Positions 35,707-47,690 are shown, counted from the first letter of the stretch. The stretch: 64,000 bases of DNA from Lineus longissimus (GCF_910592395.1 NC_088318.1:8434349-8498348), one strand, 5' to 3'. Notes: generated by a model from the letters alone, not told the origin. Program-made: numbers and translations.

Positions 35707-36222
35707 ATGTGCTTGTATATCTATGTACTCTCTACAACAACCCTGATTTTCAGTCAAACCATCTACCAATATGGCCACCAGGTGGCAATCTTGAAAATTT
35801 AACAAAGTCCTATTACCCCGAAACAAATGATCGGATAGCAACTAAACCTCATGTTATTATGTATCCATGTACTCTTATCAATATCCCTAATTTCAGTCCA
35901 ATCCCATGACAAATATGGCCACCAGGCCTTCATCTTGAAAATCAAACAAAGTCCTAGTTGAACTGTTGAACAGATGTCAACCAATTTCCATGTGACATGT
36001 ACACCGTCAATTACCCTGAAATTTAGTCAACTTTATAACCAAAATGCTATACTTAGATGGTACCGGTAATTTTCTTTGGTGCCATTGATCCGAGAAAAAT
36101 AATATTATTCAATGGAATCAAAACTGGTGAAACTAGCCAGAAACTGTTCTCCCCATATCCACTGCAAATGCAATGCATTACATTACCCAAGGTGAGCAAG
36201 TGGTCCCTGGACCTTTTATTTC
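35707..36222 (+). repeat. diverged tandem-core repeat ending in GGTGAGCA (family E)
   Basis: About three units of ~145 bp (AAATATGGCCACCAGG, CTTGAAAAT, ACAAAGTCCTA, ATGTACTCTTATC), then an end CCAAGGTGAGCAAGTGGTCCCTGG. An inverted copy of this end lies at 19060-19150. Confidence 0.55.
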
Positions 36223-36600
36223 AGTTTTGGCCTCCTGGTGGCCAAGTCGAGAATCAGATCGCATCGAAATTGGATGTCAGAGGTTACATGGCGTAGGGAA
36301 TCATGAGTACAAATTTCAAGTTCAAAGCTTTTGCGTTCAAGGTCACAGAGGACAAACGGTGTGAAATGGCCGTTTGAGTGTAACTAGGGCACGTTCCTTA
36401 GCCACTAAAGCTATGAACTTGAAAGTTGGTACACATGACTCCCTATGTTATGTAACCTCTGACACCGAATTTGGGTCTGATCTGGTTCTTGACTTGGCCA
36501 CCAGGGGGCCAGAAGTGGAAAGCTATAAAATGTGATATCTCTCTAATGAGTGACTTGATGATAGGTTCTCGAAGCAAGGATACATCACATATCCTACTTG
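36223..36600. mobile_element. family A mosaic, left half of a split monomer
   Basis: 36223-36310 is an inverted core piece. 36322-36600 is a direct monomer with CCACCAGGGGGCC near 36497, and it stops in CATATCCTACTTG. The monomer resumes at 41322 with TTTGATTTGACCTA, so the 4.7 kb between is an insertion. Confidence 0.75.
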
Positions 36601-36999
36601 TTAGCTCAGCTGACAGAGTCAGCGGAGCTAGTAGAATAGCTGTTCAAATGGTGTCCGTCCTGCAATCCATCCATCCATTCATCCATCTAGGGACCCATCT
36701 GTGGACAAAATTGGACATTTCATGACCGGGAAGCCTAGCCACTTCGTTGACGGTGCTAAATTAGGAGTTGCCCAAGGTGAACTGAGAAACGAAAATTCAG
36801 CGCGATCTGACCTGTATTAAGAGAATGAGGTCATTTCGCGTTTAGATTTCTTTCCCTTTTTACCTCGGTCCACAGAGCAAATATTGTTTTCAAATGTGGC
36901 TGAATATTTTTAAATATTTTTTCATTTTTACTTTTAATGGAATTAATATAGTTTTCACCGCCAGTTGGCGCTGCAGGCACATTGACTGAATTTTGGCGA

Positions 37000-38430
37000 T
37001 TTCAAATTTGGCGGTGGCTCAACTTTTTTGCAAGCAGTGCCGCTGATTTGCCGATCGATAGAAGAGATGCCTCCATTTAAAAATGGTGGTAGTCGCTGCT
37101 TCAATGAAGGTGAGTGAAATTTCTCATGTTCAATCGGTTGATACTCTTTTAATCAACATGACCATGTACCTGAAATTTGTTTAGGTGCTGAAAAGGGTCT
37201 ATATAATTCAGATTTATCAATAGTTTTTTATAATATTGCGGAAATTTTGTGCAAAAATTAGCGAAAGTTGGTGCTCGTCTCATGTCATTTTAGAGCGAGA
37301 AATTTGTTTCCGTCGATCTCTACCAGTGAAAAATCGCTTGCATAGCTTCGAATTATTGTGAAAATAAGTATATGAACTTGGTTTATAGTCTAGAAAGTTA
37401 CTTTTGTGGTGATACATATGGTATGTGATAAATATTTGTGGAATTTGTGAAATTCGGTTTTCGAACGTGCCGATGATGCAAGCGATCTCGAATGAATTTT
37501 GCAAGTCCTGATATGTCGACCGGGTGTCAAAAATCACTCGCCTAAATTCAATTCAAAGATCGAAAATAATATCTGAACTTAGTTTCAAATCGCCTATGCA
37601 ATTATCATTTCGGTGATATATAATGCATGCATGTAATAATTGATTAATCTGCCTAAAACGCGCAATTAAAACGGCGAAAGATCTTGATAAACACTCTGGC
37701 ATGTCTGGTGGCGGTCGCACTAAATAACGATCGGTAGCGCCCGGAGTCTAGCGGAGAAAAAAAGGTAGCGCCCGGAGGTTGAATCGGGATTTTTATGCAC
37801 TTTTAACTGTATATATATGTTGTTTAGATGTATTTCTAACAGTTCTGTAACTTTGTGACCAAGCTTGCACCCAAAGTTGGTAAAATTGATGCTTGTTTAT
37901 GGACTGCGCTAGTGACCGGAGAATTCGTCGTCGGCCATTTTGGCTATGGTCCCTGAGTTGTTGTGGTTGGCTATTTTGCAACAAATCTCGCCATTTACGT
38001 TTGTTTTCTCCCTGTCTGATCATTGGCCGTGACAACAATTATTTTGAAAGTCACATTATGACATCGTAGTATGAATTCCACTGCAGTTTCGTTACGCAGC
38101 AATGCTCATGTTTTTGGTTTGCAATCCTGTACTGTCTGTACACTGCGCTGTGCATGGCTGTACGGTTGGCTGTAAAAAAGACAAAAACGATAGCCTAGCC
38201 CTATAGGATAGGCTTGGAGGGCCTGTTGAGTTATAATAACTCAACAGGCCCTCATGATTCATTTGATGGACACCTTATTTGATAGTACCTCATCATTAAG
38301 TCCACTAGATCCTGTTCTATCACATTTCGTATAGACGATAGACAATTTTGAAAATGTAGTACACCACTCGCTCATCTTTAAGCCCAGCTCTCGGCTCACA
38401 TCATGTTGGCACGGTTGGTTGTTGAGTGTA
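37000..38430 (+). other. copy-specific interior of the family C element
   Basis: Not found in the other C copies here. Contains GGCGGTGGCTC, an ATG at 37070 opening 14 codons (MPPFKNGGSRCFNE), then a GTGAGT donor, and a 37-bp near-perfect palindrome at 38217-38253. It could be captured host sequence, but no downstream exon was recognised. Confidence 0.35.
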
Positions 38431-38906
38431 AAGGCCGGTTTGCACATGCAACTTTTTTGGAGAAACACATAGAAACTAAGAATAACTTGACTGACAGGTT
38501 ATGTAATTTGAACCATGAAACCTAAAAGTTTCTTCATGTTGCATGTGTGAACTGGTCAAGAAACATGAAGAAACATGATGAAACCCCTTTCTTGAAACCT
38601 TGTGAAACTAGGAGAAACATGAAACAATTTACGAACATGCTCGTAAATTCTGGACAGGTTTCATCAAGTTTCTACAAGTGTCAATTACATTTTAATTCTG
38701 TGGCCAATCAGACTTTGATAAAAAGTCATGTGATTTTTACTCCATATCCAAAATGGCAAAATGGCTAAAAGTGACAAGTCAAATGCATATGAGTGTTTCA
38801 TAGTGTTTCACTGTGTAAATGTCCAAGGTAAGGTTTCTCGATGTTTCATGTTTCTCAATGTTTCTCCATGTTTAATTGGAAAAAGTTGCATGTGTAAAGC
38901 GGCCTT
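38431..38906. mobile_element. 476-bp TA-flanked MITE
   Basis: Termini AAGGCCGGTTTGCACATGC and (reverse) AAGGCCGCTTTACACATGC continue as CAACTTTTT, giving ~29-bp TIRs. Flanking TA occurs at 38429-38430 and 38907-38908, fitting a Tc1/mariner-like non-autonomous element. The interior is rich in GAAACATG repeats. Confidence 0.7.
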
Positions 38907-39137
38907 TATGGTTCAGTCTGTGAGACTAATTTAAAGAGGTTACACTTTTATTTTGAATTGAAAAACAGCCCACAGGACTGACTTTTCACTGAGTAAAAAA
39001 GTGTGCCCTTCGAAGGTTAAGTCTCTTTCTGGATTTGCTTCCATAGATCCCTTGTTCAGGATATCATCTGACAAATGCCTGATCAAGCACAGACTGTATC
39101 CGGTGGTGTACATTTCCCCGTCTATGTCACCCTTTTT

Positions 39138-40564
39138 GGCTCACCGTAGGGGAGTCTATGTAATACCGCAGTGTCCGTCGTCCGTCGTCTGTCGTCCGTC
39201 GTCCGTCGTCCGTCGTCCGTCGTCGTATCCTATTTCAAAAACAGTGGCACGTTTCTTAACCGCTAGGGCTATGAACTTGAAACTTTGTACACAGCACCCC
39301 CTAGGTCAGGTGACCTCTGACACTGAATTTCGATCCGATCTGATTCTCAACTTGGCCACCAGGGGGCCAAATGTCGATATCTAAAAAGTGTGATATCTCG
39401 CTTATTAGTGACTTGTTTTCGATGAAACTTGTGTTGTAGGTACTCATAGCAAATATTCATCTTATATCATACGGGTTTTTAATTTGACCTACTTTTCAAG
39501 TTCACAGAGGTCATATGGCGTAAATTGGCCGTTAGAGTGTAAACTATGGCACGTTTCTTAACCACTAAAGCTATGAACTTGAAACTTAGTACATATAACC
39601 CCCTATATCACATAGCCTCTGGTGCTGAATTTCAGTTTGATCTGATCCTCAACTTTGCCACCAGGGGGCCAAAAGTGGAAATCTAAATAGTGTGATATCT
39701 CGCTTATAAGTGACTTGTTTTCGATAAAATTTTTATGCTAGGTACTCTTAGGAAGAATACATCACATATCTTACGGGTTTTCAATTTGACCTACTTTTCA
39801 AGGTCACAGAGGTCATATGGCGTAAATTGGCCGTTAGAGTGTAAACTATGGCACGTTTCTTAACCACTAAAGCTATGAACTTGAAACTTGGTACATATAA
39901 CCCCCTATATCACATAGCCTCTGGTGCTGAATTTCAGTTTGATCTGATTTTCAACTTTGCCACCAGGGGGCCAAAAGTGGATATCTAAAAAGTGTGATAT
40001 CTCGCTTATAAGTGACTTGTTTTCGATAAAATTTTTATGGTAGGTACTCTTAGGAAGAATACACCACATGTCCTACGATTTTGGGATTTGACCTCCTTTT
40101 CTAGGTCACAGAGGTCAAATGGCGTAAATTGGCCATTAGAGTGTAACTATGGCACGTTTCTTAACTGCTGAAGCTATGAACTTGAAAGTTGGTACATGTA
40201 ACCCCCTACATCAGATAATCTCTGACACCGAATTTTGGCCTGATCTGATTCTTGATTTGGCCACCAGGGGGTCAAAACTGAAAAAAGTAGGACGTGCAAT
40301 ATCTCGCTTATTAATGACTTTTTTTCGATGAATTTTTATTGCAGGGACTCTTAGCAATCACACGATATTGATCTTGTTGATGTCATAGACAATTATTGGT
40401 TGGATCATAAACTTATATATACTGCCCTGTCTTATTACTTGACATCTACACATCTAAAAAAAGTCTTCATGCCTGATTCATTGTGTTCACCATATTCACC
40501 TCTAAACTAAGCGTGATCCTGCCTACTAAAAGATGTATACGGTGAGCACAATGGCCCCTGGCCG
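39138..40564 (+). mobile_element. family A Helitron-like element, long copy
   Basis: GGCTCACCGTAGGGGAG start, interrupted GTCCGTC microsatellite (39173-39228), four core monomers of about 295-300 bp each with a CCACCAGGGGGCC-type motif, DR3-type motif at 39801-39815 and another near 40105. The end is GGTGAGCACAATGGCCCC. Confidence 0.85.
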
Positions 40565-41321
40565 TCATTTATTCAGTCAGTGTTAATTTCTCTTCTCTTT
40601 TTTTACAGATTAACTGTTGTTGGTTATTGCAAGAGGAGTCGTTGGCACATTTCAAGTCCAGTAAAGTACTTGCTGTTCCCACATCAGAGTAAGGTGTGCT
40701 TAATCGTTTTACTGCTTTCCATTCCCGGAGAGCGTTATCAAATATCTGCCGCAAGGCAACAAATATCTGCCGCAAGGCACTTCAAATATCTGCCGAAAGG
40801 CATCAAATATCTGCCGTACCAATAAAGTTCATTTTGTTAAAAACTATTTATCTTCTTTTCTTTACATACAAAAAAGACCATCTCAAACATTTGGCTGCAT
40901 CCACTTCATCAATGTCCAGACAACAGTCGGTTCATTTGACCATTGTAAAGCACCAGGCCCCACCTCACAAAATACACTGTAATAATCATGTACTTTGTGT
41001 CCATGTGCATGTTATCAGTTCCACCTACGCTACATGAAGACAAGGACTCCACTCTTTTGACGTCACCACACAACTCCTTGATGTCATCACACACCCCACT
41101 ACTGCAACGGCAATAGAAATGACTTTACGTCATAATAGCAGGGTGACGTCAACTCAGTACTTCAGCATGCACTGATATAGCAAGAAGGCCTTTCGCACCA
41201 GCACTCCTGCGTGCTAGACGTTACAGCTTCACGTTGCCTCATAGTAACAGGATGCCAACACACACTTGGCCCTTGCCTCCACCTATCCATTTCAGCTGAG
41301 CGCCACGCCCTTGGGCTCTTG

Positions 41322-41490
41322 TTTTTGATTTGACCTAATTTTCCAGGTCATAGAGGTAGAGCGGTGTGAATTGGTCATTTGAGTGTAACCATGTCACGTT
41401 AACTAACCGCTAAAGCTATGAACTTGAAATTTGGTATACATGACTCCCTACGTTATGTAACCTTGGACAGCAAATTTCAGTCTTATTGGT
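41322..41490 (+). mobile_element. family A, right half of split monomer
   Basis: Resumes where 36600 stopped (TTTGATTTGACCTAATTTTCC, then ATAGAGGTAGAG) and runs into TATGAACTTGAAATTTGG. The end is lost. Confidence 0.7.
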
Positions 41491-42261
41491 CGTCGCGAGA
41501 GCAGACCCTTATTGTCAGGTTCTGTCATTATGTTTGTGGCAGCATGTGCCTAGCAACCATGCCTAGCAACGGGCATTTTACACTAAAAAATATCTTTAAA
41601 ATCATTTTTTTTAAAATTTGGTTCCGAGGAATTGTTTGCAGTACATTCAGCCTCTTTGTCACCAATTTAAAGACAAATCGGAGTAAAAGTGTAGACGCTG
41701 AATCGATTTGTTTCAGGTCCGTTTAGCTAAATGGCGAGATTGACTATGAATGAAGATAGTTTCAGCCCTAGGATGCTCGGCAGTTGTTGAATTGAAATGC
41801 AAATTGCGTTGCCAGTATTTGTCCTATTGTAATAAAACTTAAGTTTTCATTAAAGTTCGTTATCTTGTTCATTAAGTCCTTCGTCTCATGTAAAATGCGA
41901 CATGAATAAAATTATTAAATGGGAGCTCAAAATTGATGAGCGTGTATACGTAGCATGCAGGAATGTTGTGCTGGCCAGCGAGCAGTATGGTGAGTTTCTT
42001 CACAAAGCTACGTGTCTTTATCGATGATGTATGAAGAAACTACGAAGACCCAATGTAAGCAGTAATCTAATCTGTAATACTCTCAAATTTCAACGAAATC
42101 AATCAAGTATTTGCCGAGAAATTAGAAATTACGCACAACTTTACAGGATCGCGTCAGCCATAATAATGACATTAATGAACATGCAAATGAGGACTGTCAC
42201 TTGCTCGTCAATACCGAGCAGCTAATCACGTGGGCATAATTATGATAATAAGGTTCAGTGG
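41491..42261. other. unassigned non-coding sequence
   Basis: No gene recognised. A CCTAGCAAC motif is directly repeated near 41548 and 41562. Confidence 0.35.
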
Positions 42262-42840
42262 TGGAAAAATTCAAATTCAAATTCAAATTCTTTATTACTC
42301 TAAAACGCTAAATAGTCTGGTTCTCTGACCTCGATCTCCGGGCTTTTGGTAGGGTTTAGGAACGGGTCAGGTAACAACAACCGTCTACAAATAACACGGC
42401 AGAAAAGAGGAGTGTTATTTTTAGATTCAGCCATTGTTGTAATTTCCCGAGCCAATTATCGTTTTACGGTCGAATTGAGCGCTGTATCTGTCCTAGGATT
42501 ATGCACTGTTATTGAACACATCATTCTACACTGTAGAAATACCGGAATTACTCTTAAAATGCGCGATTACGGTTATTTTATGTTTCAGACAAAGGGGTTT
42601 CCCCATATAATGACGTCACTTTTAGCGATATTGTCATTTTCGCAAAAGTACGATTTGGGACGCTAAACCTTGACCGATTGCGTTGGTTTTTGCAGGATAG
42701 GTTGTTTATAATATTAAAAAAAATTAGGCTTGAGAATTTTTGTGGAAATGGTGGTTTAAGCTATTGTTCTATTTATAGATTTTTGTTATTGCCTGACCTA
42801 CGACAGCGAGAGTGAGGTCAGGAGCCCAGACTATAAAACG
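42262..42840 (-). repeat. (TTCAAA)n tail and inverted-repeat region
   Basis: 42268-42290 is a TTCAAA tail followed by TTTATT, which on the minus strand reads AATAAAG then (AATTTG)n, typical of a retroposon 3' tail. The sequence just inside (AAATAGTCTGG, CTCTGACCTCGAT) is echoed in inverse near 42790-42840. Confidence 0.45.
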
Positions 42841-42939
42841 CCCACTAGGGGCCAACGGTTACATAAAGTAATTACAAAATATACAATATAAAGTTACAGG
42901 GTATACAAAATAAGATCACAAATATTTAAAGACAAAAAC

Positions 42940-43430
42940 ATAATAATGGAAATCAGGACAATATAGAGTTACGCAGTTTAAAGAACTCGTTGATAATCGC
43001 AGCAGAGGGAGGTGAAGGATTTTTCAGAAAAATTGTAGTCAGATCCGACAGAGACAGAAAATGGAGATCATTTCTATTACAACTGCAATGAGTTTTGCTG
43101 TTTTGACGCATATTTAGGGCACACCGCAAGGAAGTGAAAATCATCCTCAACCTCCCCTGACTTGCAAACCTCACACTTTTATAGACTACAGTGTCTCCCA
43201 GTTTTGATTCTTAGACAATGGGCTTCCAGCATTAATTTTGTGATACAAGCCCTGTGTTTCACTGATTTAATATCATTTAAATATGTTTGAAGTTCAAATG
43301 AAAACATAAGATTACTATACATCGAGTTTTTTATTTGTTGCGATTTCACCAAAAATTTCATGTTGACAAATATCTCTAATCGTTTACTTGGCATTAGAGT
43401 ATAATATTTTCCAGTTATCCACATTAATAT
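42940..43430 (-). pseudogene. LINE C-terminal fragment
   Basis: The minus strand encodes SVKHRACITKLMLEAHCLRI (43424-43179). After a stop it continues with the zinc motif CEVCKSGEVEDDFHFLAVC and the tail INEFFKLRNSILS, which is the usual C-terminal end of many non-LTR retrotransposon polyproteins (CxxC..HFL..C). RT motifs are missing, so it is a short 5'-truncated remnant. Confidence 0.65.
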
Positions 43431-43524
43431 TCATTTGATCAAGCCATAGGTACCCCAACCCGGAGGAATTAAGAACAACATTTCCAAACTTTGGGGACGT
43501 TCTGGCATCAACGCGACGACCCAT

Positions 43525-43610
43525 ATTCGCCTATAGGCTTGTCTGATTCTTAACTTGGCCACTAGAAGGCCAAAATTAAAAAAGGTAAAAGTGCAATAAC
43601 TCACTTATTA
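43525..43610 (+). mobile_element. family A, left part split by element D
   Basis: CTTGTCTGATTCTTAACTTG, then CCACTAGAAGGCCAAAATT, then CAATAACTCACTTATTA. Its continuation TTAGTTACTTGTTTTCGATG is at 45829. Confidence 0.75.
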
Positions 43611-44939
43611 GACCATATCCACAACTCCGTGGATATGGTCTATTGTTTTTACTGAGCCGATCGCCAGTACCCGAGGGATGTGGTTTTCGACACGTATCTC
43701 CGAGACTGCCGCACGGAACGACCTGAAATTTGGTTAGGTTACGTTTCATAACCTGCTAACGAACAACGTGTACTTTATTTTTGCAGCCGTTGCTTAGTTT
43801 TTTAGTTTTCGGGTGATTTTTGATGAAAATCGCCGGTTCTGAACCGTTCCGGTAATAGCACTGCCTCCCGCGTTTTTACCGATTAGGCAAGTTGCTCAAC
43901 GTTGATCTGTCCCGACCTGAACAGGTGGGAGGATACCCGCTACATGGAAGAGCCAACAGACATTTCGTCTACGCATTCTAGACTGGGTGAGTGTGATTTT
44001 TTTCGTGATTGTAATCGCCCTCAAATTTGTGTTGAAACACTGCATCAGACAAAATTAACTCATCAGAGGTCATGAAAAGGATCTTAAGAATATATATTCG
44101 CTGTTAGTTTGGGTGATTATAGGGAGCTCGTCCATCTTTTGAGGCAAACTTGTCATCCGAAAGTTTCCAGATCCCCGCAATGGCGGATATACATTCATCA
44201 AAAAAATTACGAATTCGGGCAAGTTTCATTAAACTGTGCGCCTTAAACACCTAAGAATGTCTCAAAATCACCCAGACTCTACACATGAGATATGCCTTCA
44301 CTGAAAATAATTGCTAAAACCTCGCTTAACGTGTCGCGAGTGCTGAAAGCAACAGTTTTGGAGATCGTTTTTCTGTACATCCTGCTCACTCCTGTAGAAA
44401 TGTACAGTAAAGCACGTATACACGTGCAGTGTAAATGGACACACGAATGTACACACCTTCTGAAAATATTGTCAGCAAAGGTGATAAGTGTTTGTTCTGA
44501 ATTATGACAATGAAATTCATAGACTATTAGCAGGTAGTCGGTGTCTGTTGGTCTGAATAATGAATGATAAAACTTCTGGTGAAGTTAAAATATTTCCTCG
44601 CTCTGTTTTACAGCCTGACGCAGTGACGGGGATGATCAGCATCTGTTCTGTTCTGCGACCGCATCAGTCACGGATATAGGAGCCTTGACCACGAGGAGCT
44701 GATGAGGCAAAGTCGTATAACCGTCTTAACCTTGACATCGGTGCAGTGCTGAATTTGCCGTCCGAAGACAAACCAGTATAATATTCCAGCCGTATTTCGT
44801 TCTTTTCACTGTAATTCTTTTACTTCAAAAAGATTGAATAAATAAACCTACTGTGGCAGTTAGTTTAAAAAGATATTATTGCATTTTACGTTTTTACTCT
44901 TAGTGCTGATCGGTCATACCCCTTGGGCCTGGCCGTAAC

Positions 44940-45245
44940 CTTGCATACTGGTTGTCTCGATGCCGTAAGCTATGACCATGTATATATCTACTGGACTGGT
45001 TTGTTGCACCATGTCGAAGGAATTTTATGTAGAGATCAAGACACTTCCCTCACATCACAATCTACACCTCAAAAGAATGGTTGTAAAAATCCTTGCCATG
45101 ATTCCCGGTTGCCCCTATGTTGTGACCATGCATGCATCAATGGCCTGGGATGTTGCAACCTACACTTCAAAGGAATGCGAAGTCTAAATCACATTTATTT
45201 TTTGTCCCCAGGTTGTGACTTTCCTAACAGCAATTGCAGACCATA
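44940..45245 (+). repeat. ~100-bp tandem repeats inside element D
   Basis: Units with TTGTGACCATGCATG, CAACCTACACTTCAAAGGAA and a GTCCCCAGG-type phrase. Same family as 16860-17300. Confidence 0.6.
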
Positions 45246-45810
45246 TCCCTGGTGATAGTGTTTTGTCATCTTAAAAATGAGCACCAGGACAAAGCACCAA
45301 AAACCTGCCACTTAAGATCAGATCAGAAGTTACCTACGTGGTGCCAGTACCCACAAGTGCATGATTGACACCTAGATCATTTGAAGCAAAAATTGGCAGC
45401 AGAACCATGTGTGCATGGAGGGAGGTATTATAATATAAATACTGTGGAGACGCAATGTATTATTGGTCGTCCCAACATTGGGAGCTTTCATCCCCACCAG
45501 CCATATCAGATGGCCAACTGGTTTCCCTCACTCGACCAGAAAACTCATCAAAAGATACGAAAGATGTTGAGATTCAGATTACATTTGCTTGTTGTCTGCT
45601 GGATTCTGACCATCCATATGCTGAGTTGTTGCAGTCCCAGAACCATCGCTAATTCTAGTATTTATGATGCCCCTACTGTCACAACCTAATTCAGCTGGTT
45701 ATTCAGGGTTATTTGCCTCTGATTTATCTGGTTATATCCTGGTGCAAACCTAATTTCTCAACATGAAAAAATACTTTCACCAGGGATATGGTCTGCAATT
45801 TGCTGTTAGG
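45223..45810. mobile_element. inverted-repeat unit, possible MITE, in element D
   Basis: CCTAACAGCAATTGCAGACC plus ATATCCCTGGTGA at the left is inverted at the right with one inserted A and one mismatch near the inner edge (about 34 bp). The 102-codon open frame inside has no recognisable similarity. Confidence 0.55.
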
Positions 45811-45828
45811 CGAATTGCCCAATACTAG

Positions 45829-46000
45829 TTAGTTACTTGTTTTCGATGATATTTTTATGGTAGGTACTCCAAGCAACTGTACATCACATGTCATACAAAC
45901 TTTGGTTTGACCTATATACTATAAATGTAGAATGTTTCTTAACCAGGATGCCTTCCTAACCACCAAATATCTATACGGTGAGCACAGTGGCCCCTAACCA
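45829..46000 (+). mobile_element. family A, right part of split element
   Basis: Starts TTAGTTACTTGTTTTCGATG and ends ATACGGTGAGCACAGTGGCC. Confidence 0.75.
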
Positions 46001-46299
46001 TTTTATTTTTCATAATAATAGTATTAAAACAACAAAAGAATCTTCTATAATGATTGGTTTTGGAATGACGTTAAATATTTAAAAGATCTGGTGGATGAAG
46101 CTGGGAAATTCTTTACATAGGGGCAATTCTCAGGAAAATATGGTATTCAAACAGGACCTTTCAAGCTAGAAGCTGTGCTATAAGCAGTACCAAAAAACTA
46201 GAAGAAAACAATAAAGAATGGGAAATTGAATTTGACAGAAATTTTTAATCTGAATATAAAAAAGATTAAAAATCTTTAAAAACCCAGAAAATATTTTTA
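46001..46299. other. unassigned AT-rich sequence
   Basis: Nothing recognised. Confidence 0.35.
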
Positions 46300-47085
46300 C
46301 AGTACAACATCTCTATTGCGGACACCCATGGGAGTGGGCCTAGGTGTCCGCAATAGAGAGGTGTCCACAATATAGAGGTTATGCCAAATCCTCCGATAGG
46401 TGGATTTGAAGTTCCCACCTTGCAGGTCTTTTTTTTTGTGTCGACATCTGGCGTAGAAACTTTAAACCTGTTGGCTGATCGGTATGTGGTTGTGATGTTG
46501 CGTTGAATGACGTGAGCTACCTTGGAACTCAGAAAGTGAATAATCTCTCGAGTAAAAGGTGCCCCTTTTATTGCAAAATCTCCTTGACATGTCATTATGT
46601 GTGAAAAAACACCATTATTTCTGTCCATTAGCCACCTTTGATGAATGATTAATTTTTTCAAATTTCTCATATTGCATATTCACCGCAACACTGACAAAAC
46701 CGCGTGGATTTATGAGTATCCGTTGACACAATAGGCCTATGTGATTAGTTGAAAAAATGAGTAAACAGCGGCTTAATTAGGATACAAAAACACAATGCCA
46801 TGGGGTAATTACGTTGATTAATTACGCAAATATCACACCTGTCGGGCTTACTTGACTCTCCAAGCGCACGTGGGAAACCGTTGTTTTTGCCTATTGTCCG
46901 TAATTGGGAGGGAATTGGACCAAAAATTGGCCATCGCCCTGTCTGCAATTCGGAGTAGAGAGGTGTCCGCCGTACAGAGGTTTTTGTTTTTGGAAATGAC
47001 ATAGAAAAAATCGGGACTGGCCGGAGGTGTCCATAATGTAGAGGTGTCTGCCTGGCAGAGGTGTCTGCTAAGGGAGATTCTACTG
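46300..47085. mobile_element. 786-bp pogo/mariner-like MITE
   Basis: The left end CAGTACAACATCTCTATTG continues CGGACACC. The reversed right end CAGTAGAATCTCCCTTAGC continues AGACACC. TA occurs on both flanks (46298-46299, 47086-47087). Subterminal GAGGTGTCCGC-like motifs are repeated at both ends. No transposase. Confidence 0.7.
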
Positions 47086-47087
47086 TA

Positions 47088-47690
47088 TTTGCAAAAAATA
47101 AAAAGCACAATTAGAAAACAAATGGAGGACTCTTACTGACGGCAATGATGATACTTGGTGTGGCATATACTGCCTCCCATACCTTGCCACAATGGATACG
47201 AACTTAGATTGTTGCAATACAAAATTTTACATAGAATATTACCTGTCAATTGTGGGAATGCAACATAACTAAAAAAATCTCTGGCTAACCCTCTGTCAAC
47301 AATTAAACATCCCACGCTTTAACATCAAATAAATTATCTTTTGAAATCCAGGGCAATCTGTTGCAATAGAACATATTAAACTTATTACAAAAGAACATAT
47401 ATAAAAAACAAAATTGAACATTACCCTACCAAACTTCCAGCATCTTAAACAGACAATAAAACTTAAAATTAATATTGAAAAATGCCGCAAAAATGGAGAA
47501 GAGTATCGAGGTGAAGACCAAGTTTTTTCGCACTTTTGCACTTCTGCACCTTGCACACTGCACTTCAGAAAAGGAGAAGATTGTAAACAAAAAGAAATTG
47601 TTATTGAAACTTTTTTGTGTACAAAACATTCTTGTGAGTTCACAATAAAAATTACTAATTACAAAAAAGAACAGTGTTATTAACAGACCT
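47088..47690. other. AT-rich region with a cysteine-patterned open frame
   Basis: The frame at 47414-47683 (+, 89 codons) shows a regular Cys pattern (FCTSAPCTLHF, ETFLCTKHSCEF). This could be a zinc-binding fragment of an unknown protein. The overlapping antisense frames are also open because of base composition, so coding status is doubtful. Confidence 0.25.

Larger units (their letters stand above)
36601..41321 (+). mobile_element. 4.7-kb family C Helitron-like element
   Basis: The boundaries are set by the split family A monomer on both sides. The 5' end is TTAGCTCAGCTGACAGAGTC, then GGTGTCCGTCCTGC. The 3' end is CAGCTGAGCGCC, a slightly damaged hairpin and CTCTTG. The 5' ~370 bp up to CGCCAGTTGGCGC matches other C copies, and the 3' ~500 bp (ACCAATAAAGTTCATTTTG onward) also matches. 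In between lie unique sequence, a MITE (38431-38906) and a family A element (39138-40564). No Rep/helicase was recognised. Confidence 0.75.
43611..45828 (+). mobile_element. element D, Helitron-like, inserted in family A
   Basis: Begins with the hairpin GACCATATCCAC-AACTCC-GTGGATATGGTC and ends GCCCAATACTAG before TTAG, so the 3' terminus reads CTAG followed by T. The interior is non-coding. It includes a ~100-bp tandem array (about 44940-45245) and long inverted repeats (45223-45810). The boundaries are fixed by the interrupted family A monomer. Confidence 0.65.
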
